Part shown: positions 8,856 through 18,386 of the stretch, in pieces
How positions within the stretch are numbered: the first letter of the stretch is position 1
How the letters are laid out: each line of letters starts with the position of its first letter
Source of the DNA: Niabella aurantiaca DSM 17617
GTDB taxonomy: Bacteria > Bacteroidota > Bacteroidia > Chitinophagales > Chitinophagaceae
NCBI RefSeq assembly: GCF_000374125.1
Contig: NZ_KB893647.1
Location: 124,001-188,000 of the forward strand
Length of the DNA stretch: 64,000 nucleotides
Direction of reading: 5' to 3'
Made by a program: the position numbers and the translations under genes
Notes under the pieces: model-generated
Databases searched by the model: none
What the model saw: the letters and a program-made list of their open reading frames with translations, nothing else
What the model was told of the DNA's origin: nothing

Positions 8856-9638
8856 ATGGAAATGGATGAGGTAAGAAGAAAGGTGCATATAAAAAAGTAT
8901 CCCACACGTCATGCAATGGGCGGGGCAGCTGCAATAGCCGTTGCCCTGCAGGCCGGCCGGTTGTTACAGCAACAGGATGCGGTGAATATCATTTTTGCAG
9001 CAGCACCCTCTCAGAACGAGTTCCTGGATGCCCTGTTGCAGCAGGATATCGACTGGACGCGCATCAATGCTTTCCAGATGGATGAGTATGTGGGACTGCC
9101 GGCGGATGCGCCGCAGGGATTTGGAAATTTTCTGAAACACCGGCTGTTTGATCGCGTGCCCTTGCGGGCGATCCATTATCTGAACGGTAATGCCCCGGAT
9201 CCGGAGCGCGAATGCGACCGTTATACCGCACTGATCAATGCACACCCTACGGATATCGTTTGCCTCGGTATTGGTGAAAACGGGCACCTGGCTTTTAATG
9301 ACCCTCCGGTAGCGGATTTTGAAGACACGGAAACCGTAAAAGTAGTGGCGCTGGACGGCGTTTGCCGGCAGCAGCAGGTGAACGATGGCTGTTTTAAGGT
9401 TTTAACGGATGTGCCGGCAACGGCGCTAACGCTCACCATTCCGGCATTGATGAAAGGGACTTTTTTGTACTGTATGGTTCCTGCTGCTTTAAAAGCGGAA
9501 GCTGTATATAATACGTTTTACCAGGCCATAAGCCCGTTATATCCATCCACTGTTTTAAGAACGCACCCAAATGTATCCATGTTTTTAGACGAAGAAAGCG
9601 CCCGGTTGCTGGATGAGCGGTTGCTCCAATCGGGCTGA
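8856..9638 (+). CDS. NagB-like glucosamine-6-phosphate deaminase homologue
   Basis: 260 residues of the NagB/6-phosphogluconolactonase (RpiA-like) family. DEYVGL (Asp76) and GIGENGHLAFNDPP (residues 138-151) are the sugar-phosphate and catalytic motifs. Classical NagB converts GlcN-6-P to Fru-6-P plus ammonia using Asp72, Asp141, His143 and Glu148 (E. coli numbering). Here the Asp141 equivalent is Asn142 and the Glu148 equivalent is Asp149, while His is kept. Such paralogues accompany sus loci and may act on a different amino or phospho sugar. It precedes susC by 100 bases on the same strand, so it is likely co-regulated with it. The start could also be the Met two codons later. Confidence 0.78.
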   Translation: MEMDEVRRKVHIKKYPTRHAMGGAAAIAVALQAGRLLQQQDAVNIIFAAAPSQNEFLDALLQQDIDWTRINAFQMDEYVGLPADAPQGFGNFLKHRLFDRVPLRAIHYLNGNAPDPERECDRYTALINAHPTDIVCLGIGENGHLAFNDPPVADFEDTETVKVVALDGVCRQQQVNDGCFKVLTDVPATALTLTIPALMKGTFLYCMVPAALKAEAVYNTFYQAISPLYPSTVLRTHPNVSMFLDEESARLLDERLLQSG

Positions 9639-9738
9639 CCTTTTAAGCGGCGGGGCGGTCAAACAATGAACCGACGGCCGTATTACTTCTGGGAAAGAAC
9701 AAAACACGAACGCATTCTAAACGAAAAACTTGTTACAA

Positions 9739-12700
9739 ATGAAAAAAAGAAACCTGCTGTCTTTAAGCCTGCTTCTTTATTTTTTGCTTGCAGGCGCAAC
9801 CGTTACCCGGCTGCATGCACAAACAAAAACCATCACCGGTACCATTACACAGGAGGCGAACAATGCTCCTTTAGAAGGCGTTACGGTAAAAGCAGAGGGC
9901 ACTGCTGATAACACCGTTTCGGATAAGGATGGCCGGTATTCCATTAAGGCGGGCTCGGGGTCGGTCCTGGTATTTACCTATGTTGGAATGGATACGGTGC
10001 GGATGGAGGCCGGCGCATCCGCAACGGTGGATGTGGTTATGAAATTATCGAAAAGTTCCATGGATGAAGTGGTGGTGGTAGGGTATGGAACGCAGAAAAA
10101 AAGCAACCTCACCGGTGCCGTTGACGTAATTTCCGGTGAGCGGTTAAAAGACCGCGCGGCCAACAATATCGGCGACCTGATCAAAGGCGCCTCACCCAAC
10201 CTTACGATTTCGATGAATATGCGGGGCGGCGAGCCGGGCTCGGCCAGTAACTGGAACATCCGGGGCATGGGCTCCATTGAAGGGAATGCTTCACCGTTGA
10301 TCCTGGTGGATGGGGTGGAAATGAATATCAATAACGTAGATCCGGAATCCATCGAAAGCGTTTCGGTGTTGAAAGATGCTTCGGCATCTGCGATTTATGG
10401 ATCCAGGGCTCCTTTCGGGGTGATCCTGATCACCACCAAAAAGGGAAGCAGAACGGGCGGCGTCAATATCCAGTACACCAACAACCTGTCGTGGAGCAGC
10501 CCCGTCCGGTTACCCAGCTTTGTCGACTCGTACACCTGGGCTACGGCATACAACCAGGCGGCTGCAAATGCCAAAGCCACTGCGGTATACAGCGAGGAGC
10601 AAATGAAACGCATCCAGGATTATATAAATGGCTCCTACCCGTATGAGTATAACCCGGATAAACCGATTGACAATTTATTTGGCGGCCGCAGGGACGGGAA
10701 CGCCAATAACGACTGGCCGCACCTCCTGATGCGGGATCATTCCTTCAGTCAAAAACACAATATCAATATATCCGGGGGTAACGAGCGGAACCAGTACTAT
10801 CTTGGCGGTGGGTATGTGAACGAAAACGGGCTCTACGAGTGGGGTAATGACAGCTATAAACGCTATAATTTCATCGGGAACTATAATGCCACCATAACCT
10901 CCTGGCTCAAATTCAACTCCAGTGTAAAGTATGCCTCCGGGAAAACGGATTACCCCATCGGCTATACAACCGTCGGGCGCGAGCACTTCTTTAACGGGCT
11001 GCTGACCTTTGCCCCCATGATGCCGTTTTATAATATCAATGGCACGGTGCAAAGCCCGCTGGTACGGTACCTGCAGGGCACCGGACGGGATAATGGTTAT
11101 ACGAATGATTTTTTCATCACACTGGGCGGTGAACTGGAGCCCGTTAAAGGCTGGAAGACCTTATTCTCCTACAATTACAACAACCAGGGCTACCGGAGCA
11201 CGTCTAACCCGCGGCCGGTACCTGTTGAACTGGGTACAGGCCAGTTTGGCAATATCGGCAAACCGGTTGCCGGTTATGCGTCGGCTTTTTCCCAGAACAT
11301 CTATACCCTCATCAACGGGACGACCTCCTATGAAAAAAAACTGAACCGGCATTATGTGAAAGCGCTGGCCGGTTACGAGCAGGAGTACCGCTACTATACC
11401 GGGCTGAGCGGATCGGGAGGCAACCTCATCAACCTGGATGTGCCTTCGATCAGTACCTCATTGGGTGAGCGGGTGGTAACAGACCAGCTCTATCATTGGG
11501 CCACACAGGGCGTCTTCGGCCGGCTCAACTACAACTTCGATGAAAAATACCTCATTGAGTTCAGCGCCCGGTATAATGGATCTTCGCGGTTTGCACCGGG
11601 AAAACGCTGGGGTTTTTTCCCGGCAGGAGCTGTCGGATACGCCATATCCAAAGAGCGTTTTTGGGAACCGGTCAAAAAATATGTAAATGTGCTTAAACTC
11701 CGCGCCTCGTACGGAGCCCTGGGCAACCAGAACATCATTGATGGCGGCGGGCACAATGCAAGTAATTACCGGTACCTGGCCACCATACCTACGGGCAGCC
11801 AGCTGAACTGGATCATTGACGGGGAGCGGCCGCCCTATGCCGATGTTCCCCTGCTTTACAGTGCCGACCTGACCTGGGAAACCATTACCTCGTTTAATGC
11901 AGGGGTCGATGCCGGGTTTTTGAATAACCGGCTGAACCTGACCTTCGACTGGTACAAACGGATAACCGATGATATGGTGGGGCCCTCTGCTACGTTGCCT
12001 TACCAGATCGGCGCGGCCGTTCCGCGCACCAACAATGCAAAGCTGTCGACCAAAGGGTTTGAACTGGTGTTGTCATGGAAGGATCAGTTGTCGCCCCGGT
12101 TTGGATATAATGCCAGTGTGAGCTTCGGTGATAACCGTTCGGAAATCCTCCAGTACCGCAACGATAAAGGGATTGTGGATACCTGGTATATCGGTAAAGA
12201 GGTGGGCGAGATCTGGGGCTTTGTCAGCGATGGATTGATCCAGAGCGAGGGTGAGCCCATGGCGGACCAATCCAAATACTGGAATGCCTGGGGCCCGGGT
12301 GATATGAAGTATAAGGATATCAATGGTGATGGCGTCATTAACGATGGCCAGCGAACACTGGGTAATCATGGCGACCTGGTGGTGATCGGCAACAATCAGC
12401 CGCGGTACAATATCGGTATCACCGGAGGCGTGAACTGGCGGCAGTTTGATTTTTCGATGTTCTGGCAGGGCGTGGGAAAACAGGATTATTACCCGGGTAC
12501 GGACTCGCCGGTATTCTGGGGACTGACCACCGCCTGGGGCGGGTCAGCTGTTTTTAAGAACTCGCCCAACCTGGACTATTGGCGCCCGGCTGATGAGACG
12601 AATATCCTGGGCCCCAATACCGACGCATACCTGGCAAAGCCCTATTTTACGGCGGAAACGAACAAGAACCGCCAGGTTCAGAGCCGCTACCTGCTGAACG

Positions 12701-12951
12701 CCTCCTACCTCAGGCTCCGGAACGTTCAGCTGGGTTATACATTGCCGGCGGATTGGATGCGCAGGTTTAAGATCAGTAACCTCCGCGTGTATTTTTCGGG
12801 AGAAAATTTAGTGCTGATCACCAGCGTACCCAAAGCGTTTGACCCGGAAACAATGATCGCATCGGACCGGAGCTTCGGGGGCTACCAGACAGCGGGCATG
12901 ATCTATCCGCAAACCAGCTCACTTTCATTTGGATTGAATCTTACTTTCTAA
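9739..12951 (+). CDS. susC: SusC/RagA-family TonB-dependent outer-membrane transporter
   Basis: 1070 residues. In order: signal peptide (MKKRNLLSLSLLLYFLLAGA), CarboxypepD_reg-like beta-sandwich (ITGTITQEANNAPLEGVTVK), the conserved VVVGYGTQKKSNLTGAV box leading into the plug, the RGMGSIEGNASPLILVDGVE block, and a 22-strand barrel ending in SSLSFGLNLTF. It imports oligosaccharides across the outer membrane with energy from TonB/ExbBD. I start at MKKRN (9739) rather than at 9730 because it gives a standard signal peptide. The SusD partner follows after 9 bases. Substrate is presumably a fucose-containing oligosaccharide, by context only. Confidence 0.97.
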   Translation: MKKRNLLSLSLLLYFLLAGATVTRLHAQTKTITGTITQEANNAPLEGVTVKAEGTADNTVSDKDGRYSIKAGSGSVLVFTYVGMDTVRMEAGASATVDVVMKLSKSSMDEVVVVGYGTQKKSNLTGAVDVISGERLKDRAANNIGDLIKGASPNLTISMNMRGGEPGSASNWNIRGMGSIEGNASPLILVDGVEMNINNVDPESIESVSVLKDASASAIYGSRAPFGVILITTKKGSRTGGVNIQYTNNLSWSSPVRLPSFVDSYTWATAYNQAAANAKATAVYSEEQMKRIQDYINGSYPYEYNPDKPIDNLFGGRRDGNANNDWPHLLMRDHSFSQKHNINISGGNERNQYYLGGGYVNENGLYEWGNDSYKRYNFIGNYNATITSWLKFNSSVKYASGKTDYPIGYTTVGREHFFNGLLTFAPMMPFYNINGTVQSPLVRYLQGTGRDNGYTNDFFITLGGELEPVKGWKTLFSYNYNNQGYRSTSNPRPVPVELGTGQFGNIGKPVAGYASAFSQNIYTLINGTTSYEKKLNRHYVKALAGYEQEYRYYTGLSGSGGNLINLDVPSISTSLGERVVTDQLYHWATQGVFGRLNYNFDEKYLIEFSARYNGSSRFAPGKRWGFFPAGAVGYAISKERFWEPVKKYVNVLKLRASYGALGNQNIIDGGGHNASNYRYLATIPTGSQLNWIIDGERPPYADVPLLYSADLTWETITSFNAGVDAGFLNNRLNLTFDWYKRITDDMVGPSATLPYQIGAAVPRTNNAKLSTKGFELVLSWKDQLSPRFGYNASVSFGDNRSEILQYRNDKGIVDTWYIGKEVGEIWGFVSDGLIQSEGEPMADQSKYWNAWGPGDMKYKDINGDGVINDGQRTLGNHGDLVVIGNNQPRYNIGITGGVNWRQFDFSMFWQGVGKQDYYPGTDSPVFWGLTTAWGGSAVFKNSPNLDYWRPADETNILGPNTDAYLAKPYFTAETNKNRQVQSRYLLNASYLRLRNVQLGYTLPADWMRRFKISNLRVYFSGENLVLITSVPKAFDPETMIASDRSFGGYQTAGMIYPQTSSLSFGLNLTF

Positions 12952-12960
12952 TATTTAATT

Positions 12961-14688
12961 ATGAATATCATGAAAAAGTATTGCATCATCATAATTGTAC
13001 CGGTAATCTTATTGCTCAGCGCCTGTAATAAAAATTTCCTTGACCGCAGGCCGCTGGATGCCACCACATCGGATGTGTTTTTTGAAACGCCCGACCAGAT
13101 GCGTACCTACATCAACACCTTCTACAATTCCGGCAATTTCCCCAAATATGCCAATCATGGAAGCGATTACGAAAGCGACAACCAGGTGACCAATACGCCC
13201 AATCAACGGCTTCAGGGTACACGAACCGTTACCACTTCCGGAACCATCAGCTTTACAGATGTACGGCGGATCAATTTCTTCTTCGATAATTACCACAGGG
13301 TGGAAAAAAAATACACGATAGACCAGTACCAGCAATACCTGGGCGAAGCGTATTTCTTCCGGGCGTTGATCTATTTTAAATTGCTGCAGAGCTACGGCGC
13401 TATCCAGATCGTTACCAAAGAGCTGAGTGTTGACGCGCCCGAGCTGCAGAACCCAAGGGATCCGCGAAATGCTGTGGCCGACTTTATTATCGATCAACTG
13501 GATTCTGCTGCCCTGTACCTGACGGCCGATAAAACCTCGGGTGCCGGGCGGATCAACCGCTGGATCGCGTTACTGATCCAGAGCCGTGTAGCACTGTACG
13601 AAGGAACCTGGGAGAAGTACCATGCCGGCACCGACTTTGGTGTGGAGAATGCCAACCCGGATGCCTATTTTACAAAGGCAGCCGAAGCGGCCGGAGCGGT
13701 GATGGATGGAAATGTGTACAACGTGTACAGTACCGGTAACCCCCAATCCGATTACAAAAACCTGTTTGCCCTGATGGACTATGCCACCAATAGTGAAATG
13801 ATGTTCTGGAGGAAGTATGATAATAACTTAACAGGGGGAGATGCGGATTTTACAAATGATCGTTTTTACCGGATGCGGACACCTACCAACCGCACCATTA
13901 CCAAGCAACTGGCGGATGCCTACCTGTGTACGGACGGTCGCCCCATTGCCGGCAACGGGCTGTTTCATGGATACAACACGCTCGCATTAGAGGCTGAGAA
14001 CCGCGATCCCCGGTTTTATCAAACGATCGCCACACCGGACCAGGTCTGGAAAATTCAGGCGAATGGCAGTACGGAAAACTGGAGTGGGGCTTATGCACAG
14101 CTCAATACGGCCGCCGATTATAATGCCCCCAGCGGCTACATCATCCAGAAAGGGTACAACCCCAACCTGGTTTATCATGTGCAGCAATACGAAGAGTCGC
14201 CCGGCATCATCTACCGGTATGCCGAGGTGCTGCTGAACTATGCAGAAGCGAAGGCCGAACTGGGTACGCTTATACAGACCGATATCAATAAATCCATTAA
14301 GCTCCTGCGCGACCGGGTAGGCATGCCCAATCTGGTATTATCCGATATTGCCACGGATCCCAACTGGGAGTTTCCGGATCTGTCGCCGGTGATCAACGAG
14401 ATACGGCGCGAGCGCAGGGTGGAGCTGGCTGCAGAGGGTTTCCGGTGGAATGATATTGCCCGCTGGGCCGCGGCAGACGAGTTGATCGTGGGTACGCGGC
14501 CAAAAGGCTTCAAGGCTTCACAGGTTGCAAAAAATCCCTTCCCGGTAGATGGGGCGGGCTTCCTGGATCCGTTCCAGAAATCCCTGCCTTCGGGCTATGG
14601 GTTCAAATTGGACAGGGACTACCTGAACTCCATTCCGGAAAGTGAAATTTTATTGAATGACAATCTGAAACAAAACCCGGGATGGTGA
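12961..14688 (+). CDS. susD: SusD/RagB-family outer-membrane glycan-binding lipoprotein
   Basis: 575 residues with a lipoprotein signal (IIIIVPVILLLSAC) followed by NKNFLDRRPLDATTSDVFFETPDQ, the typical SusD start, a helical TPR-like core (YLGEAYFFRALIYFKLLQSYGAIQIV) and the C-terminal RRERRVELAAEGFRWNDIARW motif. It forms the lid of the SusC transporter and binds the glycan at the cell surface. The ATG at 12970 (MKKYC) is an equally possible start. It lies 9 bases after susC in the same operon. Confidence 0.96.
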   Translation: MNIMKKYCIIIIVPVILLLSACNKNFLDRRPLDATTSDVFFETPDQMRTYINTFYNSGNFPKYANHGSDYESDNQVTNTPNQRLQGTRTVTTSGTISFTDVRRINFFFDNYHRVEKKYTIDQYQQYLGEAYFFRALIYFKLLQSYGAIQIVTKELSVDAPELQNPRDPRNAVADFIIDQLDSAALYLTADKTSGAGRINRWIALLIQSRVALYEGTWEKYHAGTDFGVENANPDAYFTKAAEAAGAVMDGNVYNVYSTGNPQSDYKNLFALMDYATNSEMMFWRKYDNNLTGGDADFTNDRFYRMRTPTNRTITKQLADAYLCTDGRPIAGNGLFHGYNTLALEAENRDPRFYQTIATPDQVWKIQANGSTENWSGAYAQLNTAADYNAPSGYIIQKGYNPNLVYHVQQYEESPGIIYRYAEVLLNYAEAKAELGTLIQTDINKSIKLLRDRVGMPNLVLSDIATDPNWEFPDLSPVINEIRRERRVELAAEGFRWNDIARWAAADELIVGTRPKGFKASQVAKNPFPVDGAGFLDPFQKSLPSGYGFKLDRDYLNSIPESEILLNDNLKQNPGW

Positions 14689-14941
14689 TGGGGAAAGCTC
14701 AATGTTTAAGGTTTAAAGTTCCGGCATATTTTTTTGGGCCGCTGATCCCGCATTGGGAGGTTGATTTTTTGAAATTTTGCTGTAATGAATGCGCGCCGGC
14801 AAATCTGTGCATCTGCGGCAATTTAAGTTGAAAAATTGCTGAACAATCACATCCCTACTATTTATGCGTTCGCTCTGCAGGTTTCAGGTCCGGTATCTTT
14901 TGTAAAAAGACATTAAATGAATTCCAACTAAGAATAATTGT

Positions 14942-16369
14942 ATGGCAGTACAACCGACGAGAAGAAATTTTATCAAAAGATCTTCATTGGCTTTAGCCGG
15001 CCTCACCGTGTCAGGCATGGGCACCACAACATCCGCCGCGCCATTGATCGATTCCGGGCGAAGAATTATCGGGGCGAATGACCGGGTACGCACCGGCTTC
15101 ATCGGTGTAGGCAACCGCGGCACCCAGTTGTTACATTTATTTATGGAGCAGCCGGACTGTGAGGTGGCCGCCTTGTGCGATGTATACAAACCGTATACTA
15201 CGCGGAGCTATGCCAGGGTGGATCCCCGCTATATAAAGGCGATGCCGCGCCAGATCCCCAGGATGGGCGAGCGCTTTCCCGGACCGGTGAAACAGTTTAC
15301 CGATTATCGCCACGTGCTGGATGATAAAAGCATTGATGCCGTATGTATAGCCACGCCCGATCACTGGCATGCATTACAGACCGTAGAGGCCATTAAAGCC
15401 GGGAAAGATGTGTATGTCGAAAAGCCTTTATCCAAAACAATTCAGGAAGGAAGGGCCATGGTAAATGCCGGAAAGAACAGCAAACAGGTGGTTACGGTGG
15501 GACTGAACCGGCGGGGCGCGCCTACATTTCAAAAGCTGGCCAAAGAGATACCGGAAGGAAAAATCGGGAAAGTAACGTTTGCTACCTGCAGCCATGTAAG
15601 CAATATGTTCCCGAATGGCATCGGGAAGATGAAGCCTGAAGACCCGCCTGCGGATTTTGACTGGAACCAGTGGCTGGGGCCAAGAGCCTACCGGCCTTAT
15701 CAGTACAATATTGCCCCTTATATGTTCCGCTGGTGGGATGATTATGCCAACCAGTTATCGAACAATGGGATTCATTACCTGGATCTGATCCGGTGGCTGA
15801 TCGGTGAAGAAGCGCCGGTGGCCGTTAGTGCACACGGGGGCAAGTATGTGCTGGATGATGATCGCACCATCCCGGATACCATGCATGTAACCTATGAGTT
15901 TCAATCCGGTGTTTTAGTTACGGCAACGATCCTTGAAGCGAGTACCGGCAAATTTGAGCCGCAGGGTTTTCTTGAATTCAGGGGCACAAAAGGAACCTTA
16001 TATACGGGAGAGGATGATTATAAGATGGTGCCTGCCCAGCCCGGGCAATTCCAGACCTGGAAATCATTGATGCAGCCGGAAGAGTATGCATTGGGTAAGG
16101 ACGACACGTTGTTAACAGACGGCAGCTATAAGAACAGCGCCTTCCGCCTGATCCGCAACTTTCTGGATTGTGTAAAGTCGCGTAAAGAGCCATGGGCCAC
16201 GCTGGAAACAGGCCATCGTTCCACAACAATGGCGCATTTGGGTACGATAGCGATGCAGACAAAAAAAAGACTGGAGTGGGATGCCGTCAACGAAAGATTT
16301 GCGAATTCCGAAGAAGCGAATAAATTGCTGTCGTATGCGTACCGCGAACCCTGGAAGTTAAATGGATAA
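14942..16369 (+). CDS. Tat-exported Gfo/Idh/MocA-family oxidoreductase
   Basis: 475 residues. The N-terminus MAVQPTRRNFIKRSSLALAGL is a twin-arginine (Tat) signal. Next comes the NAD(P)-binding Rossmann motif GFIGVGNRGTQLL, the EKPLSKTIQEG motif with the conserved Lys, and the C-terminal dehydratase-like domain beginning with CSHVSNMFPNG. Tat export means the cofactor is bound in the cytoplasm and the folded enzyme works in the periplasm. Such enzymes in Bacteroidota glycan loci modify or open sugars with tightly bound NAD; some are redox-neutral glycosidases. It is 253 bases downstream of susD, with possible co-regulation. Confidence 0.9.
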   Translation: MAVQPTRRNFIKRSSLALAGLTVSGMGTTTSAAPLIDSGRRIIGANDRVRTGFIGVGNRGTQLLHLFMEQPDCEVAALCDVYKPYTTRSYARVDPRYIKAMPRQIPRMGERFPGPVKQFTDYRHVLDDKSIDAVCIATPDHWHALQTVEAIKAGKDVYVEKPLSKTIQEGRAMVNAGKNSKQVVTVGLNRRGAPTFQKLAKEIPEGKIGKVTFATCSHVSNMFPNGIGKMKPEDPPADFDWNQWLGPRAYRPYQYNIAPYMFRWWDDYANQLSNNGIHYLDLIRWLIGEEAPVAVSAHGGKYVLDDDRTIPDTMHVTYEFQSGVLVTATILEASTGKFEPQGFLEFRGTKGTLYTGEDDYKMVPAQPGQFQTWKSLMQPEEYALGKDDTLLTDGSYKNSAFRLIRNFLDCVKSRKEPWATLETGHRSTTMAHLGTIAMQTKKRLEWDAVNERFANSEEANKLLSYAYREPWKLNG

Positions 16370-16478
16370 TGATCTGTTGAACCCGTTTTGTTAACGATAA
16401 GCCCGGGTCACCGGTACAACGCACACGCAGGGATCGCCGGCTGCAGGAAAATTTTACAACATACGAACCGGATTAAAA

Positions 16479-18014
16479 ATGAAAAAAAGATCGGCAGGTA
16501 TTAAAATAATAACAGGAATAGTAGCTGTGATAACCAGTTGTGTCCTTTTTCAATGCCGGCAGGTACAGCCCGATCCGCTGCCCCTGTTTAATATTGTATT
16601 GGATTCATCCGTTCTGGGCGTGCAGGAAGTTTCAACAAATAATAAGGTGCCCTGGGAGCTTATGTGGGGGCCTGATAATACGCTCTGGTATACTGAACAG
16701 GAAGGACGCATTTACCGGTGGGATCCCGTCAGCGGAAAGCGTAAATTATTGCTTCATATTACAGATGTTGCAGGTAAGACCACAGCGGGCCTCCTGGGTA
16801 TGGCAGCCTCCGCGCCGGACCCTGCAACCGGCCGGTCCTACTTATTTGCAGCCTACACGTTTGCCATAAAGGATAGCATTGGTTTAAAGCTGGTACGCTA
16901 CCTGGTTCAGAAAGATACGCTTGTTGATCCTAAAATAATTGCTGCCGTATCCGGTTTCCGGGGGCATTATGGCAGCAGGGTAGCAATATCGCCGGATCAT
17001 AAACTGTATTGGGCAACCGGCGATGGGGCGCAGCAGGGCAGTGCTCAGAACACAGCAGATCTTAAGGGAAAGATACTGCGCTTTAACCTGGATGGCAGCA
17101 TTCCGGCAGACAACCCGGTGCCCGGGAGCCCGGTTTGGGCCAAAGGGTTCAGGAATATACAGGGACTTACGTTTTCAGATAGTGCCCGGCTGTACACATC
17201 GGAGCATGGGGATGCAATTGATGATGAAGTAAACCTGATCCGCAAGGACGGCAACTTTGGATGGTCCGTCATTGAAGGGAATGCCGACCTTACGGATGAA
17301 AAAGCATTTGCAGACAGCACCGATGCCATTGCCCCATTACTGGCCTGGACGCCTACCATCGCGCCTTCGGGAATGGCGTTTTATAATGATCCAAAGATCC
17401 CTGAGTGGCGGAACAGCCTGCTGCTGGTGTCCCTAAAAGACCGGAATCTCCGCGTGCTCCGTCTTTCAAAGGACGGCCATTCCATTGTGAAAGAAAAGAT
17501 CTACCTGGATAAAATGTATGGCAGGCTGAGGGCTGTTTGTGTATCGCCGGAGGGAGACATTTACCTGTCTACAAGCAATCACGACTGGAACCCCTATAGT
17601 AAACCTGCGGCAGATGATGATAAGATCATCCGTATTACTAAGGTGGACCGGATTACTGCCAAAGTGCTGCGGGGGAAAGCGCCCGAAACAAAGGTAAGCA
17701 GGGAAAATGCCATGGGGCTGTACCGGGTGTACTGTGCAAGCTGTCATAAAGAAGACGGATCCGGCAGTCCGGGTACGTTTCCTTCACTGCGGACCACGCC
17801 TTTGCTGGATCAGCCACAGCAGCTGATCGATGTGTTTTTGTTTGGAAAGAACACAAAGAACAATCCCAACCGGATGCCGTCATTTAAATTTCTGAATAAT
17901 GAGGAAGCGGCTGCCGTACTGAATTTTATAAGAAAGGGTTGGGGCAATAACAACAGCGATTCCATCACAGAAGCTGCCGTGCAGGAACGCAGGATCATGA
18001 AAAAGAGCGGGTAG
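16479..18014 (+). CDS. PQQ-type sugar dehydrogenase with C-terminal cytochrome c domain
   Basis: 511 residues. An N-terminal lipoprotein-like signal (IVAVITSCVLFQC) is followed by a glucose/sorbosone dehydrogenase beta-propeller, with PWELMWGPDNTLWYTEQEGRIYRWD, HYGSRVAISPDHKLYWATGDG, FRNIQGLTF and GDAIDDEVNLIRKDGNFGW. The last ~110 residues contain a cytochrome c heme site, CASCHKEDG, with the distal Met in NRMPSF. It would oxidise an aldose or similar sugar in the periplasm and pass electrons directly to its own heme and then to the respiratory chain. The pairing with the Tat oxidoreductase 109 bases upstream suggests oxidative sugar processing outside the cytoplasm. Confidence 0.88.
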   Translation: MKKRSAGIKIITGIVAVITSCVLFQCRQVQPDPLPLFNIVLDSSVLGVQEVSTNNKVPWELMWGPDNTLWYTEQEGRIYRWDPVSGKRKLLLHITDVAGKTTAGLLGMAASAPDPATGRSYLFAAYTFAIKDSIGLKLVRYLVQKDTLVDPKIIAAVSGFRGHYGSRVAISPDHKLYWATGDGAQQGSAQNTADLKGKILRFNLDGSIPADNPVPGSPVWAKGFRNIQGLTFSDSARLYTSEHGDAIDDEVNLIRKDGNFGWSVIEGNADLTDEKAFADSTDAIAPLLAWTPTIAPSGMAFYNDPKIPEWRNSLLLVSLKDRNLRVLRLSKDGHSIVKEKIYLDKMYGRLRAVCVSPEGDIYLSTSNHDWNPYSKPAADDDKIIRITKVDRITAKVLRGKAPETKVSRENAMGLYRVYCASCHKEDGSGSPGTFPSLRTTPLLDQPQQLIDVFLFGKNTKNNPNRMPSFKFLNNEEAAAVLNFIRKGWGNNNSDSITEAAVQERRIMKKSG

Positions 18015-18386
18015 CAGGGCTGTTTCAAAAGTCTTTATTTTGTCTTGCCGTCCCGATGGTAATCGCTACGCGCCAGGCTCATTCCTGTTATTGGAAGCTG
18101 CAGCGCAGCGTGATCTTATGAGTAAACGGAAATAGCAGATGGAGAAAGGTGCAGCGCACCGGTAACCACACAACGGGTACCGGAATTATCGCCGGGCTGC
18201 GGCCGGAAGCGTCCGTTGGATACGCCTGGTTACAGAGATGAACGGCGTGCACACGGAGATCTGGCCTTTATCTGATAATACGTTAATGGCAAATGCTGAC
18301 GCTATCAGTATGATAGCCGTTTAGGCCAATGGAATTGGTATGTTGCGGATATCCAATCGGTATAACGATAACCAAAAAGACCCGGT
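18015..18386. other. Intergenic region with possible mobile-element end remnant
   Basis: 372 bases. It begins with GGGCTGTTTCAAAAGTC (about 18020-18036), which resembles the terminal sequences of some Bacteroidota insertion sequences and the ends of the ~355-bp repeat, but there is no transposase frame. The rest is GC-balanced sequence without an ORF or promoter I can support. Confidence 0.35.

Noticed and set aside
8556-8912. 118-codon minus-strand frame in the gap before the NagB-like gene
   Set aside because: Extends into the next gene, has no recognisable family and no promoter.
18015-18060. Insertion-sequence end near 18020
   Set aside because: Only a short end-like motif is present, with no partner end or transposase, so it is noted in the intergenic description but not called a mobile element.
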